DNA of 38,493 nt from Hyphomicrobiales bacterium (GTDB lineage Bacteria; Pseudomonadota; Alphaproteobacteria; Rhizobiales; Beijerinckiaceae), in assembly GCA_947455995.1 (NCBI GenBank), contig CANGQA010000018.1, positions 1 to 38,493 on the forward strand, given 5' to 3'. Below, piece by piece: positions 8,306 to 17,232 of this stretch (positions are counted from its first letter, which is position 1; each line of letters begins with the position of its first letter). The position numbers and the translations under genes are program-made. The notes under the pieces are model-generated. The model saw nothing but the letters and a program-made list of their open reading frames with translations. It was not told the origin of the DNA and did not search any database.

Positions 8306-9475
8306 TTAGAGCTGGTTATATCCGGGGGGCAATTCCAGAACCCGCAAGCGCTCCCCCATTTGCAGGAACGGGATCGGATTGACCGGCTGGTCATGGATAC
8401 GGGTTTCATAATGAAGATGCGCGCCTGTCGAGCGCCCCGTATTGCCCAGGGTGCCGAGGATCTGGCCGGTACTGATCCGCTGCCCGACCCAGACGCTGAT
8501 CCGGCTCATGTGGCCGTAACGTGTGCTGACCCCGCCACTATGGGCAATCTCGACCATATTACCATAGCCATCGGCCGGACCGGCATGGACGACGATGCCA
8601 TTGCCCGTCGATAGAATGGCCGCACCCGGATTTTGCTTCAGGTCGATACCGGCATGAAAAGCAGGAATACGGTTGAAAGGATCGACGCGCGTCCCAAAGC
8701 CAGAAACATATTGCGCATCACCCATCAAAGGGCGTGCCATCGGAAGGTTGATCAGGGTTTTATAGAGCCGCGCGTGCTCTTGCATCGTATCCAGCGCGGT
8801 TGATAGAACCTCAGGAAATTCTTGCTTTAACGATGTCTGGTGAGATTTGTCGTTGATCAGTGGAATAAATGGACCGCCGACATTATTCTTGCCCCCCGGT
8901 TGGGGCTTGCCCAATAATTGTTTTGGAACAAGTTGGGTGGATACGCTGGCAAGCATCATGGTAAGCATCTGGGCATTGCTCTCCGAACGCTCGGTCATCA
9001 TTTTGGCTATTGAGATATGGGCGTTTTCGATCCCATGAAGACGATCATTCATCAAAGCCAATTTGGTAGAATCAGGCTGCTTATTATGCTTGAGTCCATC
9101 AATTGATGTTCGTTTGTATTTGATCGACTGCTGTCCTTTGAGAGCATCAATCAGCACATTCTGATTTTGCTCGATTATGTTAACACGTTGAAAGAGTTCG
9201 TTCATTTTCAGAGATGAAGGATTTTCGGACTCTTTGGGAATATTCTTCAGTCGTGTGACTTCTGTTTGCAATGCCAGGTTTTGTTCGCGTAATTCCGATA
9301 TTTCTTGCATCTGCCGACCGGCAAGAAAAGGTAAAACGCTGTCAAAACTCATGAAAGACAAAATCCCGAATAAAGCAAAAATAACCATCAAGGTCAGTGT
9401 TTTGATCCAATCGCGGGATTTGGAGGGCAGATGAGTGCGTAAATTTTTTTTCAAATAATGATCTTGGTGCTGCAT
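8306..9475 (-). CDS. M23 family membrane-anchored peptidoglycan endopeptidase
   Basis: LytM/M23 zinc metallopeptidase predicted to cut peptide cross-links of peptidoglycan in the periplasm. The 389-aa product has a basic cytoplasmic start, one membrane helix (about residues 25-52) and a probable coiled coil (about 55-120). The C-terminal M23 domain spans about 255-375. All expected active-site residues are visible: ligands H274 and D278 (HAGID), H355, and catalytic H322 (YGHMS) and H353 (HLHYE). It therefore looks like an active enzyme rather than a degenerate EnvC/NlpD-type activator, although membrane anchor plus coiled coil resembles EnvC-like regulators. The bcp gene lies upstream on the same strand with a 78-base AT-rich gap that may hold its own promoter. 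Confidence 0.9.
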   Translation of the reverse strand: MQHQDHYLKKNLRTHLPSKSRDWIKTLTLMVIFALFGILSFMSFDSVLPFLAGRQMQEISELREQNLALQTEVTRLKNIPKESENPSSLKMNELFQRVNIIEQNQNVLIDALKGQQSIKYKRTSIDGLKHNKQPDSTKLALMNDRLHGIENAHISIAKMMTERSESNAQMLTMMLASVSTQLVPKQLLGKPQPGGKNNVGGPFIPLINDKSHQTSLKQEFPEVLSTALDTMQEHARLYKTLINLPMARPLMGDAQYVSGFGTRVDPFNRIPAFHAGIDLKQNPGAAILSTGNGIVVHAGPADGYGNMVEIAHSGGVSTRYGHMSRISVWVGQRISTGQILGTLGNTGRSTGAHLHYETRIHDQPVNPIPFLQMGERLRVLELPPGYNQL

Positions 9476-9553
9476 GAAGTCAGCCCTGTCTTTCTAGTGA
9501 TTCCAATATGATCAACTTAAAAAAACAGGGTTAATTTTGAATTAATTGATGTT

Positions 9554-10036
9554 TTAGAGCTTCTGGGCTGCGCCCAACACCTCGGCGGCATGGCCCGGCA
9601 CTTTCACCTTCGACCAGACCTGCGCGATTGTGCCATCGCGGTTGACCAGCACCGTGGTCCGCTCGATTCCCATATATTTGCGGCCATACATGCTCTTTTC
9701 AACCCAGACACCATAGGCATTCAGCATCTCGTGTTGCTCGTCCGATATCAGGGCGAAGTCGAGGTCGTATTTGGTTTTGAATTTGTTGTGGCTGGCGACG
9801 CTGTCGGCGGAAATACCGACAATATGGGTGTCGGCTTCAGCAAAATCCTTTTTCAGGCCGTTAAATTCGATGGCTTCTTTGGTGCAGCCCGAGGTGTCAT
9901 CCTTGGGATAGAAATACAGCACCAATTTATGGCCCTCGAAATTTGCCAAACAGAGATGATCGCCAGCTTCTGGCTTGGTTGTGTCACGCGGCAGATTGAA
10001 ATCGGGTGCTTTTTGACCGGCTGAGAGTGGGTTCAT
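9554..10036 (-). CDS. bcp: Thioredoxin-dependent peroxiredoxin Bcp
   Basis: AhpC/TSA-type peroxiredoxin of the Bcp/PrxQ group, reducing hydrogen peroxide and organic hydroperoxides in the cytoplasm. Peroxidatic cysteine lies in YPKDDTSGCTKEA. The resolving cysteine found five residues later in E. coli Bcp is absent (CTKEAIEF), so it probably works by a one-cysteine or alternative-partner mechanism; the only other Cys is near residue 29 (DHLCLA). The start at 10036 was chosen because AAAGGAAGG lies 7 bases before it. This gives 160 aa, normal for the family, whereas an upstream ATG at 10084 would add 16 atypical residues. It is divergent from the AsmA-like gene. Confidence 0.94.
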   Translation of the reverse strand: MNPLSAGQKAPDFNLPRDTTKPEAGDHLCLANFEGHKLVLYFYPKDDTSGCTKEAIEFNGLKKDFAEADTHIVGISADSVASHNKFKTKYDLDFALISDEQHEMLNAYGVWVEKSMYGRKYMGIERTTVLVNRDGTIAQVWSKVKVPGHAAEVLGAAQKL

Positions 10037-10131
10037 GTCGCTGCCTTCCTTTCGTCGAATCAGTGTGATCTTTAGATGTTTCATTACGCATGATGTCTCG
10101 CGTTGGATGAGGCCTTTTTAGTATTGTGACC

Positions 10132-13100
10132 ATGACTGAGCCAGAAAACGAGATCAAAGAGCTGATACCACCGCGCAAACGGCGTGGTTATCTGCGTCCG
10201 TTGATCTGGCTGGCAGAAGCTTTCGCCTTTGTTGCGGTGCTTGGTGTTCTGGCTTTTGCCCTGCTGTCATGGCGGCTGAATTCTGGTCCTGTCACATTTG
10301 ATGGTCTGAACACGTTTGTTGTCGAGATGCTGTCGCGCCAATTTGACAGTGATTACAATGTTGAGGCCTCGCATTCCCAAATTGTTAAAAATACCCAAGG
10401 CATCAATTTGCTGGTCGAGCACATCCATGTGCGCGATCACTCAGGGGCCGAAGTCATTGCCATTCCACAGGCGGTTCTGACCTTTGACGGAACCTCGCTC
10501 CTGCGGTTGGATCCCAAACCGAGCAATATCGAATTTGTCGGGTTGACGATCTCCCTGACGATTTTCAAACAAGGCAATGTATCCTTCTCGTTCAATCCCT
10601 CCCAATCAGCCACCGAAGTGACAACCGGGCCGATGCCAAAAGCGGATGTGGTATCCGAACCCGCACCGCTTCGCATCGCAAGCTTCATTGATGCGCTGTT
10701 TGCCGAAAACAGTGCCTTGTCCATTCTGCAGCGCGCGCGGATGCGCGATGGCACTTTGATGATCGATGACCAGCGTAACGAACGTAAACTCTCTTATTCC
10801 AATGCTGCTTTCAGCCTGTTGCGCTCGCCGGGCAAAGCGCTTGATCTGTCGGTGACAGCTGTCGGTCCTTCTGGCCGATGGACGGTGGATGGGGCCTTGG
10901 TGGGTGAGCCCGACAAGCCGCGAAAAATGCGGTTGCGTGTCAAGGATCTCGCCGTTTCCGAATTGCTGGGCTTTGCGTCCAAAGGCGTTTTGCCTGTCAC
11001 CACCGATATGCCTGTCTCGTTTGAAACCGGTTTGACCATTCAGGCCGATGGCACGTTATCGTCACTCGAAGGCCAGATAACGGGCGGCAAGGCTATTGTG
11101 TCATTCGAAATGGAAGGCGCAGAGCCTATCGCTATTACCTCGCTTTCCGGTCGTTTCGGGCTGATGGACGAGGGGCGGGCGATCGGCTTCACGGATCTGT
11201 CATTGTTAGGGCAGGCGATGCATTGGCAGGGGCAGGGACAATTGGTCTTCCCTAAGGACCGGTCCACGCCGTGGGCTTTTTTATTCGAGGGAAAAGATTC
11301 TCTGATCGCGCTTGAAAGTCTCGACAAGCGGCCGGTATCGGTGAACCGCTGGGTGCTTGAGGGGCAGATAACCCAAGGTTTTCGGGGGGTGACAGTCCAG
11401 AAACTGCAACTTGACGGGCCTCAAGTGATGATCGGACTGGCTGGTCGCTTTGGCAGCTTTCCCGATTTTGTCGGGGTTGATTACACCGTGCATGGAGAAC
11501 GGATGGAGGTGCGGGATGCGCTGACATTCTGGCCAAAATTTTCCGTTCCCGAAACGCGGGCTTATCTTGTCCAGAGGCTGGAGGCGGGTCATCTCGAGCA
11601 GATTGATTTCATGATGCGCTTGGATCCCGAGCAGTTGATCGCGGCCTTTGCGGAAAAACCTGTTCCGGAAGACGCTATTTTGCTCAACGCCAAAATCAGT
11701 GCGGCGGTGATGCGTCCAGAGGATGGGTTGCCGCTTTTGCGCGATCTCTACGGCACTGTGCGGGTGACAGGCACCAAAGCGATTGTCGTGGCTGATCAGG
11801 GTAAGGTTGCAATCGGGGACAAGAGCCTCGGGATCCATGATGGTCAATTCATCATCAATGATACCTCGGTACGTCCTTCGGTCGCCAATATCACATTCAA
11901 GCTGAAAGGGCCTGCCAGCGGATTGATAGAGGCACTCCAAATGCCTGCATTGCGCGGGTTGACGCCGCCCAAATTGCAGCCTGATCAGGTCAGGGGGCAG
12001 GTCGATATGACGGCCTCCGTTCTCTTGCCGTTGATGCCGTCTCCGTCTGCGCAGGACGTTAAAACCGAGGCGCAGGGTCGCTTTAGCCAATTTAGTGTCG
12101 ATCGCGTGTTCGGCAAGGAACGGCTTGATAATGGAGCGCTGGGTTTTTCTTTCGGTTCGGACGGCTTGACGATCAAAGGTGATGCGAGGTTGGCGGGTGC
12201 GCTTGTCCATCTTGTGTATCAACAAGGTCGGAAGGACAAAGAACCGACCATCCAACTCAATCTGAGCATTGATGACGCCACCAGACAGAAACAGGGGATC
12301 AAATGGGGGCAGCAATTGGTGGGTCCGATTGCTGCCAAGGTCCTGATTGCCCCCGCGCCAGCCAAGCCTGGAGCGCAGGTCGAACTTGATCTGACCAAGG
12401 CGACCGTCAACGGCCTTTTGCCAGGCTGGACAAAGCCTGCCGGTCGCAATGCCAAGTTGTCCTTCCGTATGCTTTCGGGAGCGGATGACAGCACCTTGCT
12501 GCGTGATCTTGTGCTGGATGGTGGTCCCAACGTTTCTGTGCGCGGTGATGTTGATCTGGCCCATGATGGATCGATCACACAGGCGCAATTGCCGGCAGTT
12601 AAATTGAGCGCCAATGACGAGATGCGGGTCGAGATGGATCGGGCCGGACCTGTACTCAAAGTCCAAATCAGGGCCGCCACACTAGATGCCCGTCCTTTTC
12701 TCAAGCAGGAATTTTCTGCCTCAAGCACGACAACATCCTCTTCAAGTGATCTCGATATTGATCTGAAGGCAGGATCGTTGACCGGCTATGCCGGACAGAC
12801 CATGCAGAATGTCGATTTGCGGATGGGACATCGAGGAGGAGAAATCCGTGATTTCCGTCTGTCGGGCCGTTTCGGGGCACAATCTGTTATTGGTCAGATG
12901 GGACGCAGCGAGGCAGGAGCATCGGCTCTGCTGATCGAAAGTGCCGATGCGGGCGATTTTCTTCGCTTTCTCGATCTTTATCGTCGTATGCAGGGAGGCC
13001 GTATTGTCTTGCAGATTGCCACGGCTGGAGAGCCCCGTAACGGCCTGATTATCGTCAACGATTTTGCCCTCAAAGATGATCCGGCCTTATCGGGGGCCAT

Positions 13101-13569
13101 GAAGGTTCAGCCGCCACCTGCCGGACAGCCTGGTGCGCAGCAAAGCGGGGAATCCAACATCGTCAATTTCAGCAAATTGCGTGCCCAATACACTCTTGGA
13201 GGCGGTAAATTCATTGTGCAGGATGCGGTGATGTGGGGCACGAGCATGGGCGGTACTCTTGAAGGTACGCTCGATTATGCAGCCGATCGCTCGGACATGA
13301 CCGGGACCTTTGTACCGCTTTACGGGCTTAACAATATCCTGACGCAAATCCCGCTGTTCGGTCCTTTGCTCATGGGTGGTTCTAATGCGGGAATTTTTGC
13401 CATCAATTTCCGGATTTCAGGCACGGTGACCAGCCCGACCGTATCGATTAATCCATTGTCGGCCGTGGCACCGGGAATTTTTCGTAAATTGTTCCTGTTC
13501 GGCGTGGGAAAGACGGATGCTCCTGCAACCGCCCCCCCTTCCAGAGGGCCACAGCCCAAAACTCCGTAA
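10132..13569 (+). CDS. AsmA/YhdP-like (DUF3971) envelope protein
   Basis: Large (about 1145 aa) protein with one N-terminal membrane helix (about residues 20-50) and a very long beta-rich periplasmic body, ending in an AsmA-like C-terminal region. Its tail reads GGTLEGTLDYAADRSDMTGT, then a LYGLNNILTQIPLFGPLL segment and a FRISGTVTSPTVSINPLS strand pair. This is the layout of the AsmA/YhdP/TamB superfamily, which forms hydrophobic-groove bridges implicated in phospholipid movement from inner to outer membrane. Assignment to DUF3971/YhdP rather than TamB rests on the tail; lipid transport is inferred from the family. ATG 10132 and GTG 10126 are both possible starts. It converges with tyrS with 14 bases between stops. 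Confidence 0.85.
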   Translation: MTEPENEIKELIPPRKRRGYLRPLIWLAEAFAFVAVLGVLAFALLSWRLNSGPVTFDGLNTFVVEMLSRQFDSDYNVEASHSQIVKNTQGINLLVEHIHVRDHSGAEVIAIPQAVLTFDGTSLLRLDPKPSNIEFVGLTISLTIFKQGNVSFSFNPSQSATEVTTGPMPKADVVSEPAPLRIASFIDALFAENSALSILQRARMRDGTLMIDDQRNERKLSYSNAAFSLLRSPGKALDLSVTAVGPSGRWTVDGALVGEPDKPRKMRLRVKDLAVSELLGFASKGVLPVTTDMPVSFETGLTIQADGTLSSLEGQITGGKAIVSFEMEGAEPIAITSLSGRFGLMDEGRAIGFTDLSLLGQAMHWQGQGQLVFPKDRSTPWAFLFEGKDSLIALESLDKRPVSVNRWVLEGQITQGFRGVTVQKLQLDGPQVMIGLAGRFGSFPDFVGVDYTVHGERMEVRDALTFWPKFSVPETRAYLVQRLEAGHLEQIDFMMRLDPEQLIAAFAEKPVPEDAILLNAKISAAVMRPEDGLPLLRDLYGTVRVTGTKAIVVADQGKVAIGDKSLGIHDGQFIINDTSVRPSVANITFKLKGPASGLIEALQMPALRGLTPPKLQPDQVRGQVDMTASVLLPLMPSPSAQDVKTEAQGRFSQFSVDRVFGKERLDNGALGFSFGSDGLTIKGDARLAGALVHLVYQQGRKDKEPTIQLNLSIDDATRQKQGIKWGQQLVGPIAAKVLIAPAPAKPGAQVELDLTKATVNGLLPGWTKPAGRNAKLSFRMLSGADDSTLLRDLVLDGGPNVSVRGDVDLAHDGSITQAQLPAVKLSANDEMRVEMDRAGPVLKVQIRAATLDARPFLKQEFSASSTTTSSSSDLDIDLKAGSLTGYAGQTMQNVDLRMGHRGGEIRDFRLSGRFGAQSVIGQMGRSEAGASALLIESADAGDFLRFLDLYRRMQGGRIVLQIATAGEPRNGLIIVNDFALKDDPALSGAMKVQPPPAGQPGAQQSGESNIVNFSKLRAQYTLGGGKFIVQDAVMWGTSMGGTLEGTLDYAADRSDMTGTFVPLYGLNNILTQIPLFGPLLMGGSNAGIFAINFRISGTVTSPTVSINPLSAVAPGIFRKLFLFGVGKTDAPATAPPSRGPQPKTP

Positions 13570-13583
13570 ACGGGGAGGGCTGA

Positions 13584-14849
13584 TCAGGCCTTGGGCGTGA
13601 GCAGGATGTGGCGTTTTTTACCCAGTGACAATTTGATGCTGCCGCTGTTGTTCAGATCGGCTGCTGTCAGGTTCATGCGGTCATCACTGACAAGAACATC
13701 ATTGACGCGCAATCCGCCGCCTTTAATTTGGCGACGCGCTTCGCCAGTCGATTGCACCAAGCCTGCTTCGACAAAGGCCGACAAAACACCAAGACCACCT
13801 GCAAGCACAGAGGCCTCGATAGCAATATGGGGCAGATCGGCCGATGTCAGCCCTTCCTCGAAGGTCTGGCGGGCGGTCTCGGTCGCGCGCTCGGCCAGTT
13901 CGCGGCCATGCAGCATGGCGCAGGCTTCAGTCGCCAGAATCTTTTTGGCCTCGTTGATTTCAGCCCCCTGCAAGGCTTCAAGACGGGCGATCTCGTCCAT
14001 CGGCATTTCGGTGAACAGGCGCAGAAAGCGGCCAACATCGCGGTCCTCGGTGTTGCGCCAGAACTGCCAGTAATCCCAAGGGCTCAACATATCGGCATTG
14101 AGCCAGATCGCGCCTGCCGCGGTCTTGCCCATTTTAGCGCCCGAGGCTGTGGTCAGCAGTGGCGAAGTCAGGGCATAGAGCTGTGGCGTCCCCATCCGAC
14201 GACCCAGATCGACACCGGTGACAATATTGCCCCATTGGTCAGATCCGCCCATTTGCAGGTTGCAGCCATAACGCCGGTTCAATTCAACAAAGTCATAGCT
14301 TTGCAAGCACATATAGTTGAATTCGAGGAAGGATAATTCCTGATCGCGCTCCAACCGCATTTTGACCGAGTCCATCGACATCATGCGGTTGACCGAGAAA
14401 TGCCGTCCGACATCACGCAAAAAGTCGATGTAGTTGAGTTTGGTCAGCCATTCGGCATTGTCGGGCATGATGGCGTCTTTGGCGCCGTCACCAAAGGTCA
14501 GAAACTTTGAAAATACCGCCTTGATGCCGGTCTTGTTGTTCTCGATATCGTCGAGGGTCAAAATTTTGCGCGATTCATCCTTGCCTGAGGGATCACCCAC
14601 GCGGGTCGTGCCGCCACCCATCAAGGGCACGGGCTTGCCACCGGTCTTTTGCAGCCAACGCAGCATCATGATTTGCAACAGAGAACCCACGTGCAAGGAA
14701 GGGGCTGTGCAATCGAAGCCGATATAGGCGGTCACATCGCCTTTGGAGGCCTGTTCGTCCAATCCTGCAAGATCGGAGCATTGGTGGATATAGCCGCGCT
14801 CGGTCAGAACGCGCAGGAACTCAGAGCGAGGAATAAATGTGCTGGTCAT
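13584..14849 (-). CDS. tyrS: Tyrosyl-tRNA synthetase
   Basis: Class I aminoacyl-tRNA synthetase that charges tRNA-Tyr with tyrosine. The 421-aa product has the HIGH-type signature as HVGS (residues 53-56), GGSDQWGN for tyrosine/adenylate binding (about 201-208), and the KMSKS-type loop as KMGKT (239-243), matching the KFGKT class seen in E. coli TyrS. A C-terminal S4 RNA-binding domain (about 355-415, with [20 protein letters not shown]) is complete. The start at 14849 follows the hydrolase stop by 52 bases on the same strand, so the two may be co-transcribed. A 9-base C run (on this strand) lies in that gap. Confidence 0.97.
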   Translation of the reverse strand: MTSTFIPRSEFLRVLTERGYIHQCSDLAGLDEQASKGDVTAYIGFDCTAPSLHVGSLLQIMMLRWLQKTGGKPVPLMGGGTTRVGDPSGKDESRKILTLDDIENNKTGIKAVFSKFLTFGDGAKDAIMPDNAEWLTKLNYIDFLRDVGRHFSVNRMMSMDSVKMRLERDQELSFLEFNYMCLQSYDFVELNRRYGCNLQMGGSDQWGNIVTGVDLGRRMGTPQLYALTSPLLTTASGAKMGKTAAGAIWLNADMLSPWDYWQFWRNTEDRDVGRFLRLFTEMPMDEIARLEALQGAEINEAKKILATEACAMLHGRELAERATETARQTFEEGLTSADLPHIAIEASVLAGGLGVLSAFVEAGLVQSTGEARRQIKGGGLRVNDVLVSDDRMNLTAADLNNSGSIKLSLGKKRHILLTPKA

Positions 14850-14901
14850 CTCAAGTCCAATGCAAGCAATCCGATGAATGTGCCGATGGTAGGGGGGGGG
14901 C

Positions 14902-15555
14902 TTATTCGGCCTCCTGGATCCCCAAACGCTTGTCGAGGTAAGCGTTGACGATCTCCATCAATTCTTCGGTCTTGTTTTCAAAAAAGTGGTTTGCCCCATC
15001 GATCACAGCATGTTCAAGCTGAATACCGCGCTGGGTTTTTACCTTTTCGATCACACTCATCACATCTTTGACAGGAGCCACACGATCCTGCGCACCATGA
15101 ATAAAGAGGCCTGAGGATGGGCAAGGCGCGAGGAAGGAGAAATCGAACCGATTCGCAGGGGCGGCAACGGAGATAAAGCCCTCTATTTCGGGGCGGCGCA
15201 TCAACAGCTGCATACCGATCCAGGCCCCGAACGAAATTCCGGCAATCCAGCAAGCCCGTGCTTCGGGATTGATGGCCTGCGCCCAATCAAGGGCAGCGGC
15301 GGCATCGGACAATTCACCCTGACCATGGTCAAAATTGCCTTGCGAACGGCCTACACCACGGAAATTGAACCGCAAAGCCGACATTCCCCGGGCCAGAAAT
15401 GCGTAATAGATCGCATAGACGATCTGGTTGTTCATCGTTCCACCGAATTGGGGATGTGGATGCAAGACCACACCAATCGGCGCCCCTTTGGTTTTCGAGG
15501 GGGTGTAACGACCTTCAATCCGCCCCGCAGGACCAGTAAAAATAACCTCAGGCAT
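14902..15555 (-). CDS. Alpha/beta hydrolase, small serine-hydrolase type
   Basis: Cytoplasmic alpha/beta-fold hydrolase of 217 aa with a recognisable triad: Ser108 in GISFG, Asp157 in HGAQDRV and His190 in DGANHFF. The [12 protein letters not shown] oxyanion-region motif and [12 protein letters not shown] are characteristic of a COG2945-like family of short hydrolases; the natural substrate is not known to me. No signal peptide is seen. GGAGATCGT precedes the ATG at 15555. It is upstream of tyrS on the same strand and divergent from the suf operon, sharing the region with the iron-box-like palindrome, so iron control is possible but unproven. Confidence 0.85.
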   Translation of the reverse strand: MPEVIFTGPAGRIEGRYTPSKTKGAPIGVVLHPHPQFGGTMNNQIVYAIYYAFLARGMSALRFNFRGVGRSQGNFDHGQGELSDAAAALDWAQAINPEARACWIAGISFGAWIGMQLLMRRPEIEGFISVAAPANRFDFSFLAPCPSSGLFIHGAQDRVAPVKDVMSVIEKVKTQRGIQLEHAVIDGANHFFENKTEELMEIVNAYLDKRLGIQEAE

Positions 15556-15977
15556 ACGATCTCCGTGGGTGGCATGGGTTTTTCCATGCCCTGAGAGGGT
15601 TCTTTGGGAGAATGGGGCAAATCCGGCTTGACATAGATCAAACCTAGGCCCATTTTCCTCTTAGAATAATTCTAACAGGTGCTGAACCGTTGTTTGTTAA
15701 GACTTTTCCAGTCAGATCGATCAGATAATCTTGCAAACTTCGTATCCAGCATCGAGTCAAGTCAGGTAACAGGTAAGGCAGGCAACAACAGCCGACATGC
15801 TTCACAGCAAAAACCGTTTCACCGCCCGCCGCGTCTTTTAACACGAAGGTTGGGGGCAACTGCAAGACTTTCCAGCATGAATGCCTCAAGTCTTGTGATG
15901 AGAAACCTTTTTGGGGCGTTCAGGATGTGTTTGCTTTGTCAAAAACCTGACTTTGGATCAGCGAGAGACCGGTGTAG
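15556..15977. promoter_or_regulatory. Divergent control region of hydrolase and suf operon
   Basis: The 422 bases hold no convincing gene; a 100-codon frame from a GTG at 15679 has low-complexity, basic translation and no family resemblance. On the plus strand a -35-like CTTGAC (15627-15632) is followed by a poor -10 (CATTTT, 15651-15656) and an Irr-type palindrome (15661-15675). The remaining 300 bases would be a long suf leader. It contains an 8-bp inverted repeat, CAAGACTT (15863-15870) and AAGTCTTG (15888-15895), with a nested GCAT/ATGC. Confidence 0.45.
15661..15675. promoter_or_regulatory. Irr (ICE-box)-like operator
   Basis: TTAGAATAATTCTAA is a perfect 7+1+7 palindrome. The Irr iron-control element of rhizobia has consensus TTTAGAA-N3-TTCTAAA; here the inner twelve arm bases match, and only the outermost base on each side differs (C instead of T, C instead of A). 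It lies at or just after the expected start point of the candidate suf promoter, a place where Irr binding would repress. Irr represses Fe-S or haem genes when iron is low in several Hyphomicrobiales. The assignment is by motif only. Confidence 0.6.
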
Positions 15978-17180
15978 ATGACACACAAACGCATTTATCT
16001 CGATCATAATGCCACGTCGCCGCTTCGGGATGAGGCGCGCGAGGCTATGATTGCTGCTTTCGCGCTGGTCGGCAATGCGTCCTCTCCCCACCAGGAGGGC
16101 AGGCAGGCACGCGGCATGATTGATCAGGCCCGCGACAGGATTGCGGCTTTGTGCGGTGCCAATGCCCGCGATGTGATTTTCACCAGCGGGGCGACTGAGG
16201 CGAATGTTCTGGCGCTATCCCCCTCTTTGACCTCCCAAGGCATTGGCGCTGGTCAGGCTCACGGTTTTGACACGCTCTTGATGCTGGCTACCGAACATCC
16301 GTGTGTCTTGCAGGGCCACCGTTTTCCTGCAGACCGTGTCCGATTGCTGCCTGTCACGCCGGAGGGGGTGATCGATCTCGATGCGCTGGAGAACCAGCTT
16401 GAAGAGCTTTCAGCCCTTGGCCATCGTGTGATGGTCAGCGTGCAGGCCGCCAATAGCGAGACCGGGGTGATCCAGCCCATCAGCGATATTGCGATGATGG
16501 TGCATGCCAAATCTGGCTTGCTGCATTGTGATGCGGTGCAGATGGCAGGTCGCCTCCCGCTGGACAGTGGCACGGCAGGCGCGGATTGTCTCGCGCTGTC
16601 CGCCCATAAATTGGGTGGCCCGCAGGGTGTGGGTGCTTTGGTCTTGCGCGCGGGTGGGTTGACGGTTGAAGGTCCGGTTCTCAAGGGTGGAGGGCAGGAG
16701 CGTGGTGCGCGCGCAGGCACGGAAAATGTAGCCGGAATAGCAGGATTTGGTGCGGCTGCGGCTGCGATGAGCCGTGATATGATGAATGAGGCCCACCGGC
16801 TTTCGGCTCTTCGCGACCAGATCGAGGCTGGCTTGTCCAAACTTGATCCTGGCCTGGTGGTGTTCGGGGGTGATGCACCGCGCCTTCCCAATACTTTGGC
16901 TTTTGCAGGTAGCGATCATACCGCTGAAATGTCCCTGATGCGGCTTGATCTGGCGGGTGTCGCCTTGTCGTCGGGTTCGGCATGCTCGTCTGGCAAGGTT
17001 AAATCCTCGCATGTTCTGGCGGCAATGGGCGTTGATGGCACACTGGCCAGACGTGCCCTGCGCATCAGTCTGGGCTGGTCGACAAGTTCCGAAGATGTGA
17101 TCCAATTCATGACGCGCTACGAACAGACCTTAGGCCCGAAACATCCAATGAAACAAACAGGCGCCACCCGCGCGGCCTGA
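15978..17180 (+). CDS. Cysteine desulfurase (NifS/IscS-like, first suf desulfurase)
   Basis: PLP-dependent class V aminotransferase that removes sulfur from cysteine and passes it as persulfide to Fe-S assembly. The 400-aa product has the PLP lysine K211 in LSAHKLGG, the HCDAVQ motif before it, and catalytic C336 in SSGSACSSGK. That loop makes it an IscS/NifS-like (group I) enzyme, unlike the SufS later in the cluster. It opens the operon; in rhizobia this gene is often called sufS2. ATG 15978 follows GAGAGACCGGTGTAG. The next gene, sufB, begins 52 bases on. Confidence 0.93.
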   Translation: MTHKRIYLDHNATSPLRDEAREAMIAAFALVGNASSPHQEGRQARGMIDQARDRIAALCGANARDVIFTSGATEANVLALSPSLTSQGIGAGQAHGFDTLLMLATEHPCVLQGHRFPADRVRLLPVTPEGVIDLDALENQLEELSALGHRVMVSVQAANSETGVIQPISDIAMMVHAKSGLLHCDAVQMAGRLPLDSGTAGADCLALSAHKLGGPQGVGALVLRAGGLTVEGPVLKGGGQERGARAGTENVAGIAGFGAAAAAMSRDMMNEAHRLSALRDQIEAGLSKLDPGLVVFGGDAPRLPNTLAFAGSDHTAEMSLMRLDLAGVALSSGSACSSGKVKSSHVLAAMGVDGTLARRALRISLGWSTSSEDVIQFMTRYEQTLGPKHPMKQTGATRAA

Positions 17181-17232
17181 TCGATGAATGAAGACCTCGG
17201 CCCTTGAAGCCGATAGTGAAGGAAACACGAGT

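Noticed and set aside
11281-12666. A 461-codon minus-strand frame
   Set aside because: Antisense of the AsmA-like gene; translation is rich in His/Gln/Arg as in other shadow frames here.
15679-15981. A 100-codon plus-strand frame just upstream of the first suf desulfurase
   Set aside because: GTG start without ribosome site, basic low-information translation, and not similar to Rrf2/IscR regulators, which I specifically looked for here.
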